64,000 nt of DNA. Source: Campylobacter gastrosuis (GTDB taxonomy: Bacteria > Campylobacterota > Campylobacteria > Campylobacterales > Campylobacteraceae). The notes below the pieces were generated by a model. That model ran no database searches and was not told the DNA's origin. It was given only the letters and a program-made list of their open reading frames with translations. The first letter of the stretch is position 1, and each line of letters opens with the position of its first letter. The stretch is from the NCBI RefSeq assembly GCF_030249845.1, contig NZ_JANURM010000001.1, forward strand, positions 83,354 to 147,353, in the 5' to 3' direction. Position numbers and translations under genes: made by a program. This document shows positions 27,592-35,760 of the stretch, in pieces.

Positions 27592-28178
27592 TTTGCCCCC
27601 TTAAATTCTCTCCACCACAAATAAGCAAACATAAGCCCAAAGCCCTTAACCTTGCTCTCATCGTAGATGAAATTTTGCATATCTTTTTGTTTGATAAAGA
27701 CAAGCTCAATGCTCTCATCATCTATCCCACCGCCTTCGCTGACTTTCATACTCTCATCAATCTCGCCGTAAAACATAGTTTGCGTGTTGCCACCAAAGCC
27801 AAGTGAGCCGTAGTTTCGGCTAATTCGCTCTAAATTTGGCAGTTTATAGCCAGTTTCTTCAATGACCTCTTCAAGTGCGGTTTGCTCATCGCTTAAATTT
27901 TTATCTAAAATCCCAGCACAAAGCTCGTAAGTATAGCCAGGCTCATCGCTAAAAAATCCGCTCTTTTTTTGCGAATACCACACAGCTGGGCGAAACTGCT
28001 TGACAAATAAAAATGCGTCCTTTTGCTTGTGATACATAAAAATTGAAACGCAGTTAAAGACCTTTACGCAGTCCCAAGTGCGTCTTTTGCCGTTTTGTTT
28101 AAAGCTCATCGTAAATGGCTCTAAGTATTTTGAGCCGACAAAGGGTAAAATTTCAAGGTCAGTTATAATAGTATCCAT
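27588..28178 (-). CDS. Nudix hydrolase, NUDT14/UDP-sugar or ADP-sugar type
   Basis: A 196-residue Nudix protein. The Nudix box region is ELCAGILDKNLSDEQTALEE followed by VIEETGY. The catalytic EExxEE-like glutamates are present, but the box departs from the strict consensus (Leu and Glu at two usual Glu/Arg positions), as in NUDT14-like sugar-nucleotide pyrophosphatases, which also begin ELCAGI. It would hydrolyse UDP-glucose or ADP-ribose to the sugar phosphate and nucleotide. The 5' end overlaps mgtE by 16 bp and the 3' end overlaps the Sel1 gene. Confidence 0.82.
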   Translation of the reverse strand: MDTIITDLEILPFVGSKYLEPFTMSFKQNGKRRTWDCVKVFNCVSIFMYHKQKDAFLFVKQFRPAVWYSQKKSGFFSDEPGYTYELCAGILDKNLSDEQTALEEVIEETGYKLPNLERISRNYGSLGFGGNTQTMFYGEIDESMKVSEGGGIDDESIELVFIKQKDMQNFIYDESKVKGFGLMFAYLWWREFKGAK

Positions 28179-29527
28179 TTTGCAAGTCCTAAAAAGCTAA
28201 AAAATCCGATACAATCGGTAAAGGTCGTTAAAACCACAGCCGAGCCGACTGCTGGGTCAATGCCAAAACGCTTTAATGTAAGCGGTATAATCGTGCCAAA
28301 AAACCCAGCTAGGCTTAAATTTATAACCATACTCCCAGCAATCACAACGCCAAGGAGTGCCTTATCAAACCAAAACCACGCAATCACGCCCATAACAAAG
28401 CCAAAAATCGTGCCATTTATCATTGAAATTCCGACCTCTCGCTTTAAAACGTGCTTTGCGTCCTTAAACTCAATCTCGCCAAGAGTAAGCCTACGAACCG
28501 TTACCGTTAGGGCTTGTGTGCCGGTGTTACCGCCCATTGAAGCAACTATTGGCATTAGCACAGCAAGTGCTACGTAACTTGCTATTGTTTCATCAAAAAG
28601 TCCGATTATTGCAGAGCTGACAATAGCGGTAAATAAATTTATAAGTAGCCAAATAGCACGCGCCTTGCCAGCCTTTACTAGCGTCTCTTCATCCTCGGCG
28701 TCATCATCAACACCAGCTAGGTTATAAATCTGCTCGGTCGCACTCTCTTCAATAATATCGTGAATATCATCAGCCGTGATACGCCCAAGCAAAACGCCCC
28801 TAGAATCAACAACAGCAATTACGTTTAAATCATAATCTTGCACGATACCAACGACATCTTTTATGTTATCGCTATCAAGTGCGGTGTGGGGCTTGTAAAA
28901 ATCTGGCTCTTTTTCATCAATAATCGCCCTTAGGCTCTTTGAAAAATCAAATAAAATCAGCTCTTCAAGCGGGATTGCGTATTTTAAAATGTGATGATTA
29001 TCCACGATAAAAAGCTGTGAGATGTTTTCAAGCTCCCCAGCGGCTTTTAGCTCACGAAGTCTAGCCACAGCATCGCCTAGCCTTTCGGCTAAATTTGCAC
29101 TAAATAGCTCGGTTTGCATATATGCGCCAGCTTCGTTCTCATCGTAGCTTCTAAGGCGTAAAATATCAGCCTGATCGTCCTTGTCAAGCCTATCAAAAAT
29201 CTCCCTTGCCTTATCTTCATCAATCTCTTCAATCTGCTGTAAAAGGTCGGTTGCGTCATCGCTTTCAAGCTCGGCAAGGGCATTTACGATTTGCTCTGAT
29301 GGCACATTTTCAATCACGTCTTTTAAAAGCGACTCAGGTAGCTCCATAGCCACGTCGCCTAGCGTTTCAGGGTCAAGTTGCTTTACGTAGTCGTTAAAAA
29401 GCTCGTCATCGTGGTGTTTTAGTGTCTTTAAGTGATGAGCGATATCGTAAGCTGTAAGGTCGCTCTCTAAATTCTCATCAAGGTGCAGGTCAAGTTGCTC
29501 TTTTGCCGTTTCTAAATCAACGCTCAT
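28163..29527 (-). CDS. mgtE: MgtE-family magnesium transporter
   Basis: A 454-residue Mg2+ channel-transporter. A cytosolic N domain of helical repeats (about 1-130) is followed by a CBS pair (about 135-260) and five membrane helices with the pore segment PIVASMGGNTGTQALTVTVR. High cytosolic Mg2+ closes the family's channel through the N and CBS domains; all these parts are present. Substrate could also include Co2+ or Ni2+. Confidence 0.94.
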   Translation of the reverse strand: MSVDLETAKEQLDLHLDENLESDLTAYDIAHHLKTLKHHDDELFNDYVKQLDPETLGDVAMELPESLLKDVIENVPSEQIVNALAELESDDATDLLQQIEEIDEDKAREIFDRLDKDDQADILRLRSYDENEAGAYMQTELFSANLAERLGDAVARLRELKAAGELENISQLFIVDNHHILKYAIPLEELILFDFSKSLRAIIDEKEPDFYKPHTALDSDNIKDVVGIVQDYDLNVIAVVDSRGVLLGRITADDIHDIIEESATEQIYNLAGVDDDAEDEETLVKAGKARAIWLLINLFTAIVSSAIIGLFDETIASYVALAVLMPIVASMGGNTGTQALTVTVRRLTLGEIEFKDAKHVLKREVGISMINGTIFGFVMGVIAWFWFDKALLGVVIAGSMVINLSLAGFFGTIIPLTLKRFGIDPAVGSAVVLTTFTDCIGFFSFLGLAKWILL

Positions 29528-29535
29528 TTTTGCTC

Positions 29536-30702
29536 CTAAAAGCTAACGACATCTGGGAATTTCTCCTCTTTTTGACTAGTTTCATTGCTGTTTAAAATTT
29601 TACCTAGCTCACCATCAAATTTTTGCACGATAGATTTAAATTTCACCCCTTCTTTGCCTTCAAGAACGCTTTTTATAACTCTCATCATACTCTCTGGATT
29701 TAGTGGCTTTTGCCCGCGATAAAGACCAAAATGCAGGTGCGGGCCGGTGCTCATACCGGTATTGCCTACATATGCGATTTGTTTGCCTTGCTGGACTTTT
29801 AGCCCAGTTTTTATCCCTTTTGCAAAGCCGTTTAAATGCGCATAAAGCGTTTCGTAACCACCGCTGTGAGATACGATTATGGTTTTGCCATAACCCCCCT
29901 TTGTGCCTACAAATTTTATCACGCCATCGCCAGATGATTTTACTGGTGTGCCACGAGGTGCGCCGTAATCAACGCCAAGATGAGCCCTGTATCTTTGCAA
30001 GACTGGGTGCCACCTTTTTAGGGTAAATGGCGATGTTATTCTTGCATTTGCAAGTGGGCGAATAAAGACCACCTTTTCTCTATCTTTACCGCTTCTGTCG
30101 TAAAATTTATCGTTAAATTTATAAACTGAATACTTTTTATCCCTTGTAATAAACATAGCCGCACTAATATCTGGTGTGCCAAAAATTCTGCCTAAACGCC
30201 TTTTTTGCGTGTAGATTATGACTACTCTATCGCCTTTTTTTATGCGTTTAAAGTCAATGCCTTCGTTTTTAAATGCGTCCCTAAAACTCACGGCAAGTTG
30301 CATTGAGCCGGTGTAGTCATAGATATCTTCTGTGATTGAGCGTTCAATTTTGATGTTTAAAACTCTATCTTCAACCTGATATGAAATAGGTATAAATTCT
30401 AGCTTGTAATTATCCTTTTCATCTAAAAAAATATGCATTTGAAGCTCATCATTTACTGGGATTAAAATTTGCTTTATGCTGTTTTTATCATCTCTTAAAA
30501 CCTGATATTTTATCCCAGCTGAAATCTCTTCTGCTAGCTCTTTATCTTCGCCAGAAAGGTTGTAAAATAGCGAAAGTGGCAGGCGGTTGCTCTCTAAGAA
30601 ATTTAAAAAAGGTGTGCCACTAGGCCAGCTAAGCTCCTCAACACTTGGTTTTAACGCATATAAATTTAGTGTTAAAAGTATGAGAAGTAGCACCTTTGGC
30701 AT
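29536..30702 (-). CDS. pgp3: Periplasmic M23 peptidoglycan peptidase, Pgp3/Csd3 type
   Basis: A 388-residue protein with a short signal peptide (about 1-16), a regulatory N-terminal region (WPSGTPFLNFLESNRLPLSLFYNL), an OapA/LysM-like middle and a LytM/M23 domain with HLGVDYGAPRGTP (first His and Asp) and the final HLHFG zinc motif, plus a further His in YAHL. In Campylobacter and Helicobacter, Pgp3/Csd3 is a DD-endo/carboxypeptidase that trims cross-links and sets helical cell shape. The 3' end lies 8 bp from mgtE. The divergent gene is pgb-like, an arrangement also found near H. pylori csd3. Confidence 0.88.
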   Translation of the reverse strand: MPKVLLLILLTLNLYALKPSVEELSWPSGTPFLNFLESNRLPLSLFYNLSGEDKELAEEISAGIKYQVLRDDKNSIKQILIPVNDELQMHIFLDEKDNYKLEFIPISYQVEDRVLNIKIERSITEDIYDYTGSMQLAVSFRDAFKNEGIDFKRIKKGDRVVIIYTQKRRLGRIFGTPDISAAMFITRDKKYSVYKFNDKFYDRSGKDREKVVFIRPLANARITSPFTLKRWHPVLQRYRAHLGVDYGAPRGTPVKSSGDGVIKFVGTKGGYGKTIIVSHSGGYETLYAHLNGFAKGIKTGLKVQQGKQIAYVGNTGMSTGPHLHFGLYRGQKPLNPESMMRVIKSVLEGKEGVKFKSIVQKFDGELGKILNSNETSQKEEKFPDVVSF

Positions 30703-30780
30703 TAAAATCCTTTGTAAAAAAATAGCCCTAATGTTACTAAAATTTTCTTTAAATTTTGCAAAAAATAAAGCATTTTAGGC

Positions 30781-30786
30781 TATAAT
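30781..30786 (+). promoter_or_regulatory. -10 box for pgb-glcD-nspC
   Basis: TATAAT in the divergent gap between pgp3 and the Pgb-like gene, about 32 bp before the TTG start; AAAGGA follows as ribosome site. Confidence 0.5.
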
Positions 30787-30817
30787 CGCCAAAAATTTCA
30801 AATTAAAGGATTGTGCG

Positions 30818-31537
30818 TTGAGAAAGTTTTTGCTTGTTTTTATGCTTATGTTTAGCTTTGCTTTTGGTGCTAGTTTTAGTATGAAAGAATACAAAACTCC
30901 GCTAATTAGCATTGATGATGATGGGTCGGCGACTATTGTTGATAGCCCAGAGATTGTGGTTGGTTCAAGTGGGGTTGTTATGCGTCAGTTTGGTGTTGGC
31001 GATAGCTCAATCATCGCTCGTGTGAGCGTCATATCAAAGGGCGGTGGCTTTGCTAAATTGCAGTTTGAGGTCTTTGATAGCTTAGAGCAAAAAGCCCTGC
31101 CACTGCCCGGCGTTGAGCCAAAAAGTGGCGATTTGGCGATTTTAAATTTCTTGTATGATAGGGCGTTAATTGTCGTGCCAAATAGAGAAATTTACGATGA
31201 GGTCGTGTCGGCGTTTAAAGATGTTATGTTTATTCATCCAGATATTGTTGGGGCGTATTTAAGCTATGAATACAAGCCAAACCCAAGCCGTGATGATTTT
31301 CGTAAAATGTGCTCACAAAGTGCGGCTGGGCTGATTTTTATCGGTATGGATAAAAAAAGCGTCTTTGCTGATTGTCAGAGTTTTAAGGTCATAAAAGAGT
31401 TTGAAACTGGCGAGGTTGATAGCTATCAGCTACCATTTTACACTCGTGTGCGTGATATTGACACCATTTTTTACAAGCTAAATAGCGAACACATAAACAA
31501 TTACGACGCACATTACGATAGACTTTTAGGGCAGTAA
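30818..31537 (+). CDS. PgbA/PgbB-like (plasminogen-binding family) periplasmic protein
   Basis: A 239-residue protein with a signal peptide (about 1-17). It resembles the conserved N-terminal domain of H. pylori plasminogen-binding proteins (SSGVVMRQF, SIIARVSVISKGGGFAKLQFE, PKSGDLAILNFLYDRALIV, FIHPDIVGAYLSYEYKPNPSRDDF) but lacks the lysine-rich C-terminal tail implicated in plasminogen binding there, so that activity is doubtful. TTG start chosen because of the ribosome site AAAGGA. GlcD follows at once; H. pylori has the same pgbA-glcD order. Confidence 0.75.
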   Translation: MRKFLLVFMLMFSFAFGASFSMKEYKTPLISIDDDGSATIVDSPEIVVGSSGVVMRQFGVGDSSIIARVSVISKGGGFAKLQFEVFDSLEQKALPLPGVEPKSGDLAILNFLYDRALIVVPNREIYDEVVSAFKDVMFIHPDIVGAYLSYEYKPNPSRDDFRKMCSQSAAGLIFIGMDKKSVFADCQSFKVIKEFETGEVDSYQLPFYTRVRDIDTIFYKLNSEHINNYDAHYDRLLGQ

Positions 31538-31538
31538 A

Positions 31539-32918
31539 ATGCAAAAGCACATAAAATTTTTTAAATCACTCTTAGGCGATGAAAATGCCCATTTTGACGA
31601 CGCTCATCGCCTAGCTTACTGCTATGACGCTACTAAAAAACGCCACTTGCCTGATGGAGTTTTATACCCACGAGATGAAAATGATGTGAGTGAAATTTTA
31701 AAATACTGCAACGAAAATAAAATCCCAATCGTAGCTCGTGGTGCTGGTAGTGGCTTTACTGGCGGTGCTTTAAGCGTAAATGGCGGTTTGGTTTTAGCAC
31801 TTGAAAAGCATATGAATAAAATTTTAGAGATAGATATGCAAAATATGGTCGCAGTTGTTGAGCCGGGCGTTATAAATATGGATTTACAGCGTGCGGTGCA
31901 GGCTGTGGGGCTATTTTATCCGCCAGACCCTGCTAGTCAAGACTACTCTACAATCGGCGGCAACGTAAGCGAAAACGCTGGCGGTATGAGAGCGGCAAAA
32001 TACGGCATTACAAAAGATTATGTTATGGCGATTCGTGCTGTTTTGCCTAATGGCGATATTATTAGAGCTGGTAAGCGAACGATAAAAGATGTCGCTGGTT
32101 ATAACGTGGCTGGAATTTTAATCGCAAGCGAAGGCACTTTGGCTGTGATAACGCAAATCACGCTAAAACTAATCGCAAAGCCAAAGATGAGCAAGACTGC
32201 AATGGGAATTTTTGCCGATGTAAAAACGGCAATGAACGCCGTTTATAAGACAATGGCAGCTGGTGTTACGCCAGTGGCTATGGAGTTTTTAGACGCGCTT
32301 TGCATAAAGGCTGTAAATGACCGCTTTAATAAAGGTTTGCCAAGCGAGGCTGGGGCGATTTTAATAAGCGATGTTGATGGCGATACAGAAACTAAACTTG
32401 ACGCCGATTTAGCCGTGATTAGGGATGTTTTTATGCAAAATGGGGCGATTGATTTTAAGGTAGCAAAAGATGAGGCACAGGCGGCTGATATTTGGTTTAG
32501 TCGCCGAAACTGCTCGCAAGCGATAAACTGCTATGGGACGCTAAAATTAAACGAAGATATAACCGTGCCACGCTCAAAACTACCAGAGCTACTTGATGAG
32601 ATAGAAAAGGTAAGCCAAAAATACGGCATAAAAGTGCCTTGTTTTGGTCACACTGGCGATGGCAACGTCCATACAAACGTAATGGTCGTTGATAAAAATG
32701 ATGAAAAACAGGTAGAAAACGGACACAAAGCTATTGAAGAAATTTTTAAAATCGCCGTTGATTTAGGCGGGACTTTAAGTGGCGAGCACGGCATTGGCAT
32801 TAGCAAGGCTGAATTTATGCCACTTGCGTTTAATGAAGCCGAGATGAACCTTTTTAGGCGGATAAAAATGGCATTTGACCCAAACAATATCTTAAATCCG
32901 GGCAAAATGGGGCTGTGA
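31539..32918 (+). CDS. glcD: FAD-linked oxidase, GlcD/D-lactate dehydrogenase type
   Basis: A 459-residue flavoprotein of the VAO/PCMH family. The FAD-binding domain shows PIVARGAGSGFTGGALS and TIGGNVSENAGGMRAAKYG (about residues 65-150). The C-terminal oxidase domain ends with CFGHTGDGNVHTNV and LSGEHGIGISK, the conserved histidines of the GlcD/Dld active site. It should oxidise glycolate or D-lactate and may complement LutABC, which handles L-lactate. The GlcE and GlcF partners are absent from this window. Confidence 0.9.
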   Translation: MQKHIKFFKSLLGDENAHFDDAHRLAYCYDATKKRHLPDGVLYPRDENDVSEILKYCNENKIPIVARGAGSGFTGGALSVNGGLVLALEKHMNKILEIDMQNMVAVVEPGVINMDLQRAVQAVGLFYPPDPASQDYSTIGGNVSENAGGMRAAKYGITKDYVMAIRAVLPNGDIIRAGKRTIKDVAGYNVAGILIASEGTLAVITQITLKLIAKPKMSKTAMGIFADVKTAMNAVYKTMAAGVTPVAMEFLDALCIKAVNDRFNKGLPSEAGAILISDVDGDTETKLDADLAVIRDVFMQNGAIDFKVAKDEAQAADIWFSRRNCSQAINCYGTLKLNEDITVPRSKLPELLDEIEKVSQKYGIKVPCFGHTGDGNVHTNVMVVDKNDEKQVENGHKAIEEIFKIAVDLGGTLSGEHGIGISKAEFMPLAFNEAEMNLFRRIKMAFDPNNILNPGKMGL

Positions 32919-34051
32919 TGAGAGAGTGTGATATCAAAACCCCAGCCTACGTGTGCGAAGAGGCGAAGTTAAGGCAGAATTTAGAGCTTTTAAAGCGCGT
33001 AAAAGATGAGAGTGGGGCTAAAATTTTCATCGCCCTAAAAGGCTTTGCATTTAGCGGTGCTATGGGGCTTGTAAGCCAGTATCTTGACGGAGCTACAAGC
33101 AGTGGGCTTTATGAGGCAAAATTTGCAAAACAATACGTAAAAGGCGAGATTTGCACCTACTCGCCAGCCTTTAAAGATGATGAGATTGATGAGATTTTAT
33201 CGCTCTCAAATCACGTCATCTTTAACAGCCACACCCAGTGGGCTAAATTTAGAGATAAAGCCCTAAAAATGGGCGTTGAGTGCGGACTTAGGCTAAATCC
33301 AGAAAGCTCGGCTTCGCCAACTGATGCCTACAATCCTTGTGGCGAGTTTAGCCGACTTGGCATTACGCTTGAAAATTTAGACCCAAACGAGCTTAAAGGC
33401 ATTAGCGGACTGCATTTTCACGCACTTTGCGAGGAGAGTGCTAGTAGTTTAGAGCGTGTTTTAGGCGAGTTTGAGCGAAAATTTGGCAAGTTTATAAAGG
33501 GTATGAAGTGGGTAAATTTTGGTGGCGGACACCATATCACAAGGGCTGGATATGATGTTGATTTGCTTATAAAGCTTATTAAAAATTTTAGGCAAAAATA
33601 CGGCGTGAGCGTGATTTTAGAGCCGGGTGAGGCGGTTGGTTGGCAGACTGGCTATCTTGTAGCATCTGTGCTTGATATTGTTAAAAACGGCAAAAATATC
33701 GCAATACTTGATGTTTCAGCCGAGGCTCATATGCCAGATACTGTGCTTATGCCTTACCGCCCTGCTGTGCGTGGAGAGCGTGAGAGTGGGGCGTTTTGTT
33801 ATAGATTTGGCGGACACACCTGCTTGGCTGGGGATATTGTGGGACTTAGTGCTGGTTTGCCTGATTATTATTTTGATGAGCCGTTAAAAGTTGGCGACCG
33901 CATTATTTTTGAAGATCAAATTCACTACACAATCGTAAAAAACACGACCTTTAACGGCGTAAAACTACCTGATTTAGTCTATTTAGACCAAAATGGCAAC
34001 GCAAAAACTATCCGAAATTTCGGATATGAGGAGTATGAGCGAAGGAATTAA
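32918..34051 (+). CDS. nspC: Carboxynorspermidine/carboxyspermidine decarboxylase
   Basis: A PLP enzyme of 377 residues in the alanine-racemase fold. The PLP lysine is in FIALKGFAFSGAMG near the N-terminus, and EPGEAVGWQTGYLVASV and FGGHTCLAGDIVG are conserved NspC segments. It removes CO2 from carboxyspermidine to give spermidine, the last step of the pathway used by Campylobacterota instead of SpeE. I prefer ATG 32918, which overlaps the glcD stop, to GTG three bases earlier. Putrescine would come from the agmatine genes at 59729 and 61732. Confidence 0.93.
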   Translation: MRECDIKTPAYVCEEAKLRQNLELLKRVKDESGAKIFIALKGFAFSGAMGLVSQYLDGATSSGLYEAKFAKQYVKGEICTYSPAFKDDEIDEILSLSNHVIFNSHTQWAKFRDKALKMGVECGLRLNPESSASPTDAYNPCGEFSRLGITLENLDPNELKGISGLHFHALCEESASSLERVLGEFERKFGKFIKGMKWVNFGGGHHITRAGYDVDLLIKLIKNFRQKYGVSVILEPGEAVGWQTGYLVASVLDIVKNGKNIAILDVSAEAHMPDTVLMPYRPAVRGERESGAFCYRFGGHTCLAGDIVGLSAGLPDYYFDEPLKVGDRIIFEDQIHYTIVKNTTFNGVKLPDLVYLDQNGNAKTIRNFGYEEYERRN

Positions 34052-34075
34052 ACGACAATGTCTTGTCATTTAATC

Positions 34076-34300
34076 TGAGCGAACGAAGAAACTGAGCGAA
34101 CGAAGAATTAGCGAAGCTAATAGAACGCAAACTGCTTTATAGAAACATTTTTGCTCCGCAAAAAACGCTTCGCTTGTTTTATAGAAACCTGCTACTTCGT
34201 AGCACTGCTTCGCTTGTTTTATAGAAACATTTAAGCTTTGCAAAAAACGCTTCGCTTGTTTTAAAGAAACATTTTTGCTCCGCAAAAAACGCTTCGCTTG
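34076..34300. repeat. Tandem hairpin repeats, four 40-42 bp units
   Basis: Four head-to-tail units at 34135-34176, 34177-34216, 34217-34258 and 34259-34300. Each has a conserved frame (TTTTATAGAAAC at the left, GCTTCGCTTG at the right) around a small inverted repeat. Units 1 and 4 carry TTTTTGC-TCC-GCAAAAA; unit 2 carries different arms, TGCTAC-TTC-GTAGCA; unit 3 is partly decayed. A 16-bp direct repeat (CTGAGCGAACGAAGAA) and TTAGC-GAA-GCTAA precede them. The 71-residue reading frame on the minus strand here is made of the repeat and is not a gene. The same element occurs inside the agmatine deiminase gene. Confidence 0.8.
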
Positions 34301-34427
34301 TTTTGGTATTTGTTTATAGTGAATTTATCGGCTATGCTGCAAAAGCCGTAAGACAATGGCTATTACGAAAGAGATTAAGCAAAATACCGCCTTTAAATTT
34401 TATTTTTAAAGCGGTAAGTTATTTAAA

Positions 34428-34520
34428 TTAGTGTTGTGGTTTTGCTGTTTTTCTTATAAAATAAAGTGCGATGGTAACAGCTACTGCGATACCTAGTGCA
34501 ACGTATGCTGATGTGTCCAT
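34428..34520 (-). CDS. Very small single-span membrane protein (30 residues)
   Basis: ATG preceded by AAAGGGG at a proper distance opens MDTSAYVALGIAVAVTIALY, one hydrophobic helix, then FIRKTAKPQH, a positively charged tail, and a stop. The upstream frameshifted gene stops one base before this start (TGA-T-ATG), so the two look like an operon. I do not recognise a family; the size and layout recall small accessory subunits such as CcoQ, but there is no neighbour to support that. Confidence 0.55.
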   Translation of the reverse strand: MDTSAYVALGIAVAVTIALYFIRKTAKPQH

Positions 34521-34521
34521 A

Positions 34522-34727
34522 TCAACCCCTTTCATCTATGTATTTAGCTGTGAGTGCTGTTATAAGCAAAGTATAAGCCCCAAAAAACACTATCGTAACT
34601 GATGATATAATGCTAGTAAATCTAGCACCAACTTTAATATACCACCTGCAATAAGAGCAATACTTAGATTCATAAAAGCATTTATGATTAACTCTTGCCA
34701 CTTTTTAATTTTAACACTTTTTGGCAT
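34522..34727 (-). pseudogene. Small two-span membrane protein gene with a one-base frameshift
   Basis: From ATG 34727 the frame reads MPKSVKIKKWQELIINAF and a first hydrophobic helix, then shifts. The next frame continues with a second hydrophobic stretch (SIISSVTIVFFGAYTLLITAL) and ends AKYIDERG with a stop at 34522. One extra A near 34640 (TTAAAGTT to TTAAAAGTT) would restore a 68-residue protein. The 3' end couples to the 30-residue gene. Function unknown. It may also be a sequencing error. Confidence 0.55.
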
Positions 34728-34880
34728 TTTAACAAACTAACCTAAATTCAACAATATTGCCACTTATAGCCACAAAAAATTAGCCAATTTAAAAACGCAA
34801 AATTTTAAGATAAAGTCCGATTAAAATAAAATTTTAAATCTATTTTGGATAAAATCACGCTAAATTTTTAAGGAGATGAT

Positions 34881-35678
34881 ATGACAGATGAGTTAAAAAC
34901 TAGGGTGAAATCGCTACCACCGCTACCAGAGAGCTTTCAAAAAATCAGACAAGCGTGTGAGGGCGATGGTGGGATTGATGAGGTTGCAAAGGCGATTGAG
35001 GGCGACCCTATGGTGGTTGCTGACCTTTTAAAAACTGCAAATTCTCCGCTTTATGGTTTTAACCGCCAAATCAAAAATGTCCTTCAAGCCGTTAGTCTTT
35101 TTGGCAAAACTATGACAAAATCACTCGTTATGAACTCCACAATTAAAGGGCTTTTAAAGATTGACGTCCGCCCTTATGGCATTACGCCAGAGCAGTTTGT
35201 AAATATCTCAAATTTGCAAAGTGCTATCGCAAAAAGGTGGTTTAAAAGGATAATGCCAAGTTTAGTTGAGGAGCTGTTTTTGTGTGCCTTGCTTCAAGAT
35301 ACTGGCAAGATTATCTTAGCTGATGAGATAATTAGAGAAAATGCCGTAGATAGGTTTAAGGGCGACCTTGGCGTGATGAGCGTGAGCGAGGCTGAGCGTG
35401 ATTATTTTGGCACGACTAGCGTTTTGCTAACCGCTGATATTTTTGACCACTGGCGTTTTGAGCCAAATATGATTGACTTTATTAGACACTCAGACGACCC
35501 AAGCGCAGCCCCAGATGATAGACAAAAGGTGGCAGCCGCACTTTATGTTTTAAGAATTTTATGCGGTGTAAAAGACCCGCTAAGCCAAAAAAGCATTGAG
35601 TTAGCCATAAATACAGCTAAGCATTTTGGCTTTGATACGCAAATTTTAGCTGATGTTATTGGCGAAGTAAAGGCGTAG
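34881..35678 (+). CDS. HDOD-domain signalling protein
   Basis: A 265-residue protein made almost entirely of an HDOD domain: LPPLPESFQKIRQ, the second helix KAIEGDPMVVADLLKTANSPLYG and a central catalytic-like area where the HD pair is replaced (LLQDTGKIILADE). HDOD proteins are HD-fold but usually not hydrolases and act in regulation, stress response or chemotaxis-linked signalling. It stands alone with its own AAGGAG ribosome site. No receiver or GGDEF domain is attached. Confidence 0.85.
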   Translation: MTDELKTRVKSLPPLPESFQKIRQACEGDGGIDEVAKAIEGDPMVVADLLKTANSPLYGFNRQIKNVLQAVSLFGKTMTKSLVMNSTIKGLLKIDVRPYGITPEQFVNISNLQSAIAKRWFKRIMPSLVEELFLCALLQDTGKIILADEIIRENAVDRFKGDLGVMSVSEAERDYFGTTSVLLTADIFDHWRFEPNMIDFIRHSDDPSAAPDDRQKVAAALYVLRILCGVKDPLSQKSIELAINTAKHFGFDTQILADVIGEVKA

Positions 35679-35760
35679 GCAATTTAAATTAAGTGGTTTT
35701 AATTAAACCACTTAATAAATTAAACCCAATTTAGCTACAATATCCTAAAAAAGGATATTT

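Noticed and set aside
29899..29906. C6 run in pgp3 as a phase-variable tract
   Set aside because: Too short for high-frequency slippage and the frame is intact on both sides.
34070..34285. 71-residue reading frame on the minus strand
   Set aside because: It is made of the tandem hairpin units; no ribosome site and repetitive LKQAKRFLQSLNVSIKQAKQ-like sequence.
34135..34300. Possible CRISPR array
   Set aside because: Units are directly adjacent with no unique spacers and no cas genes are present.
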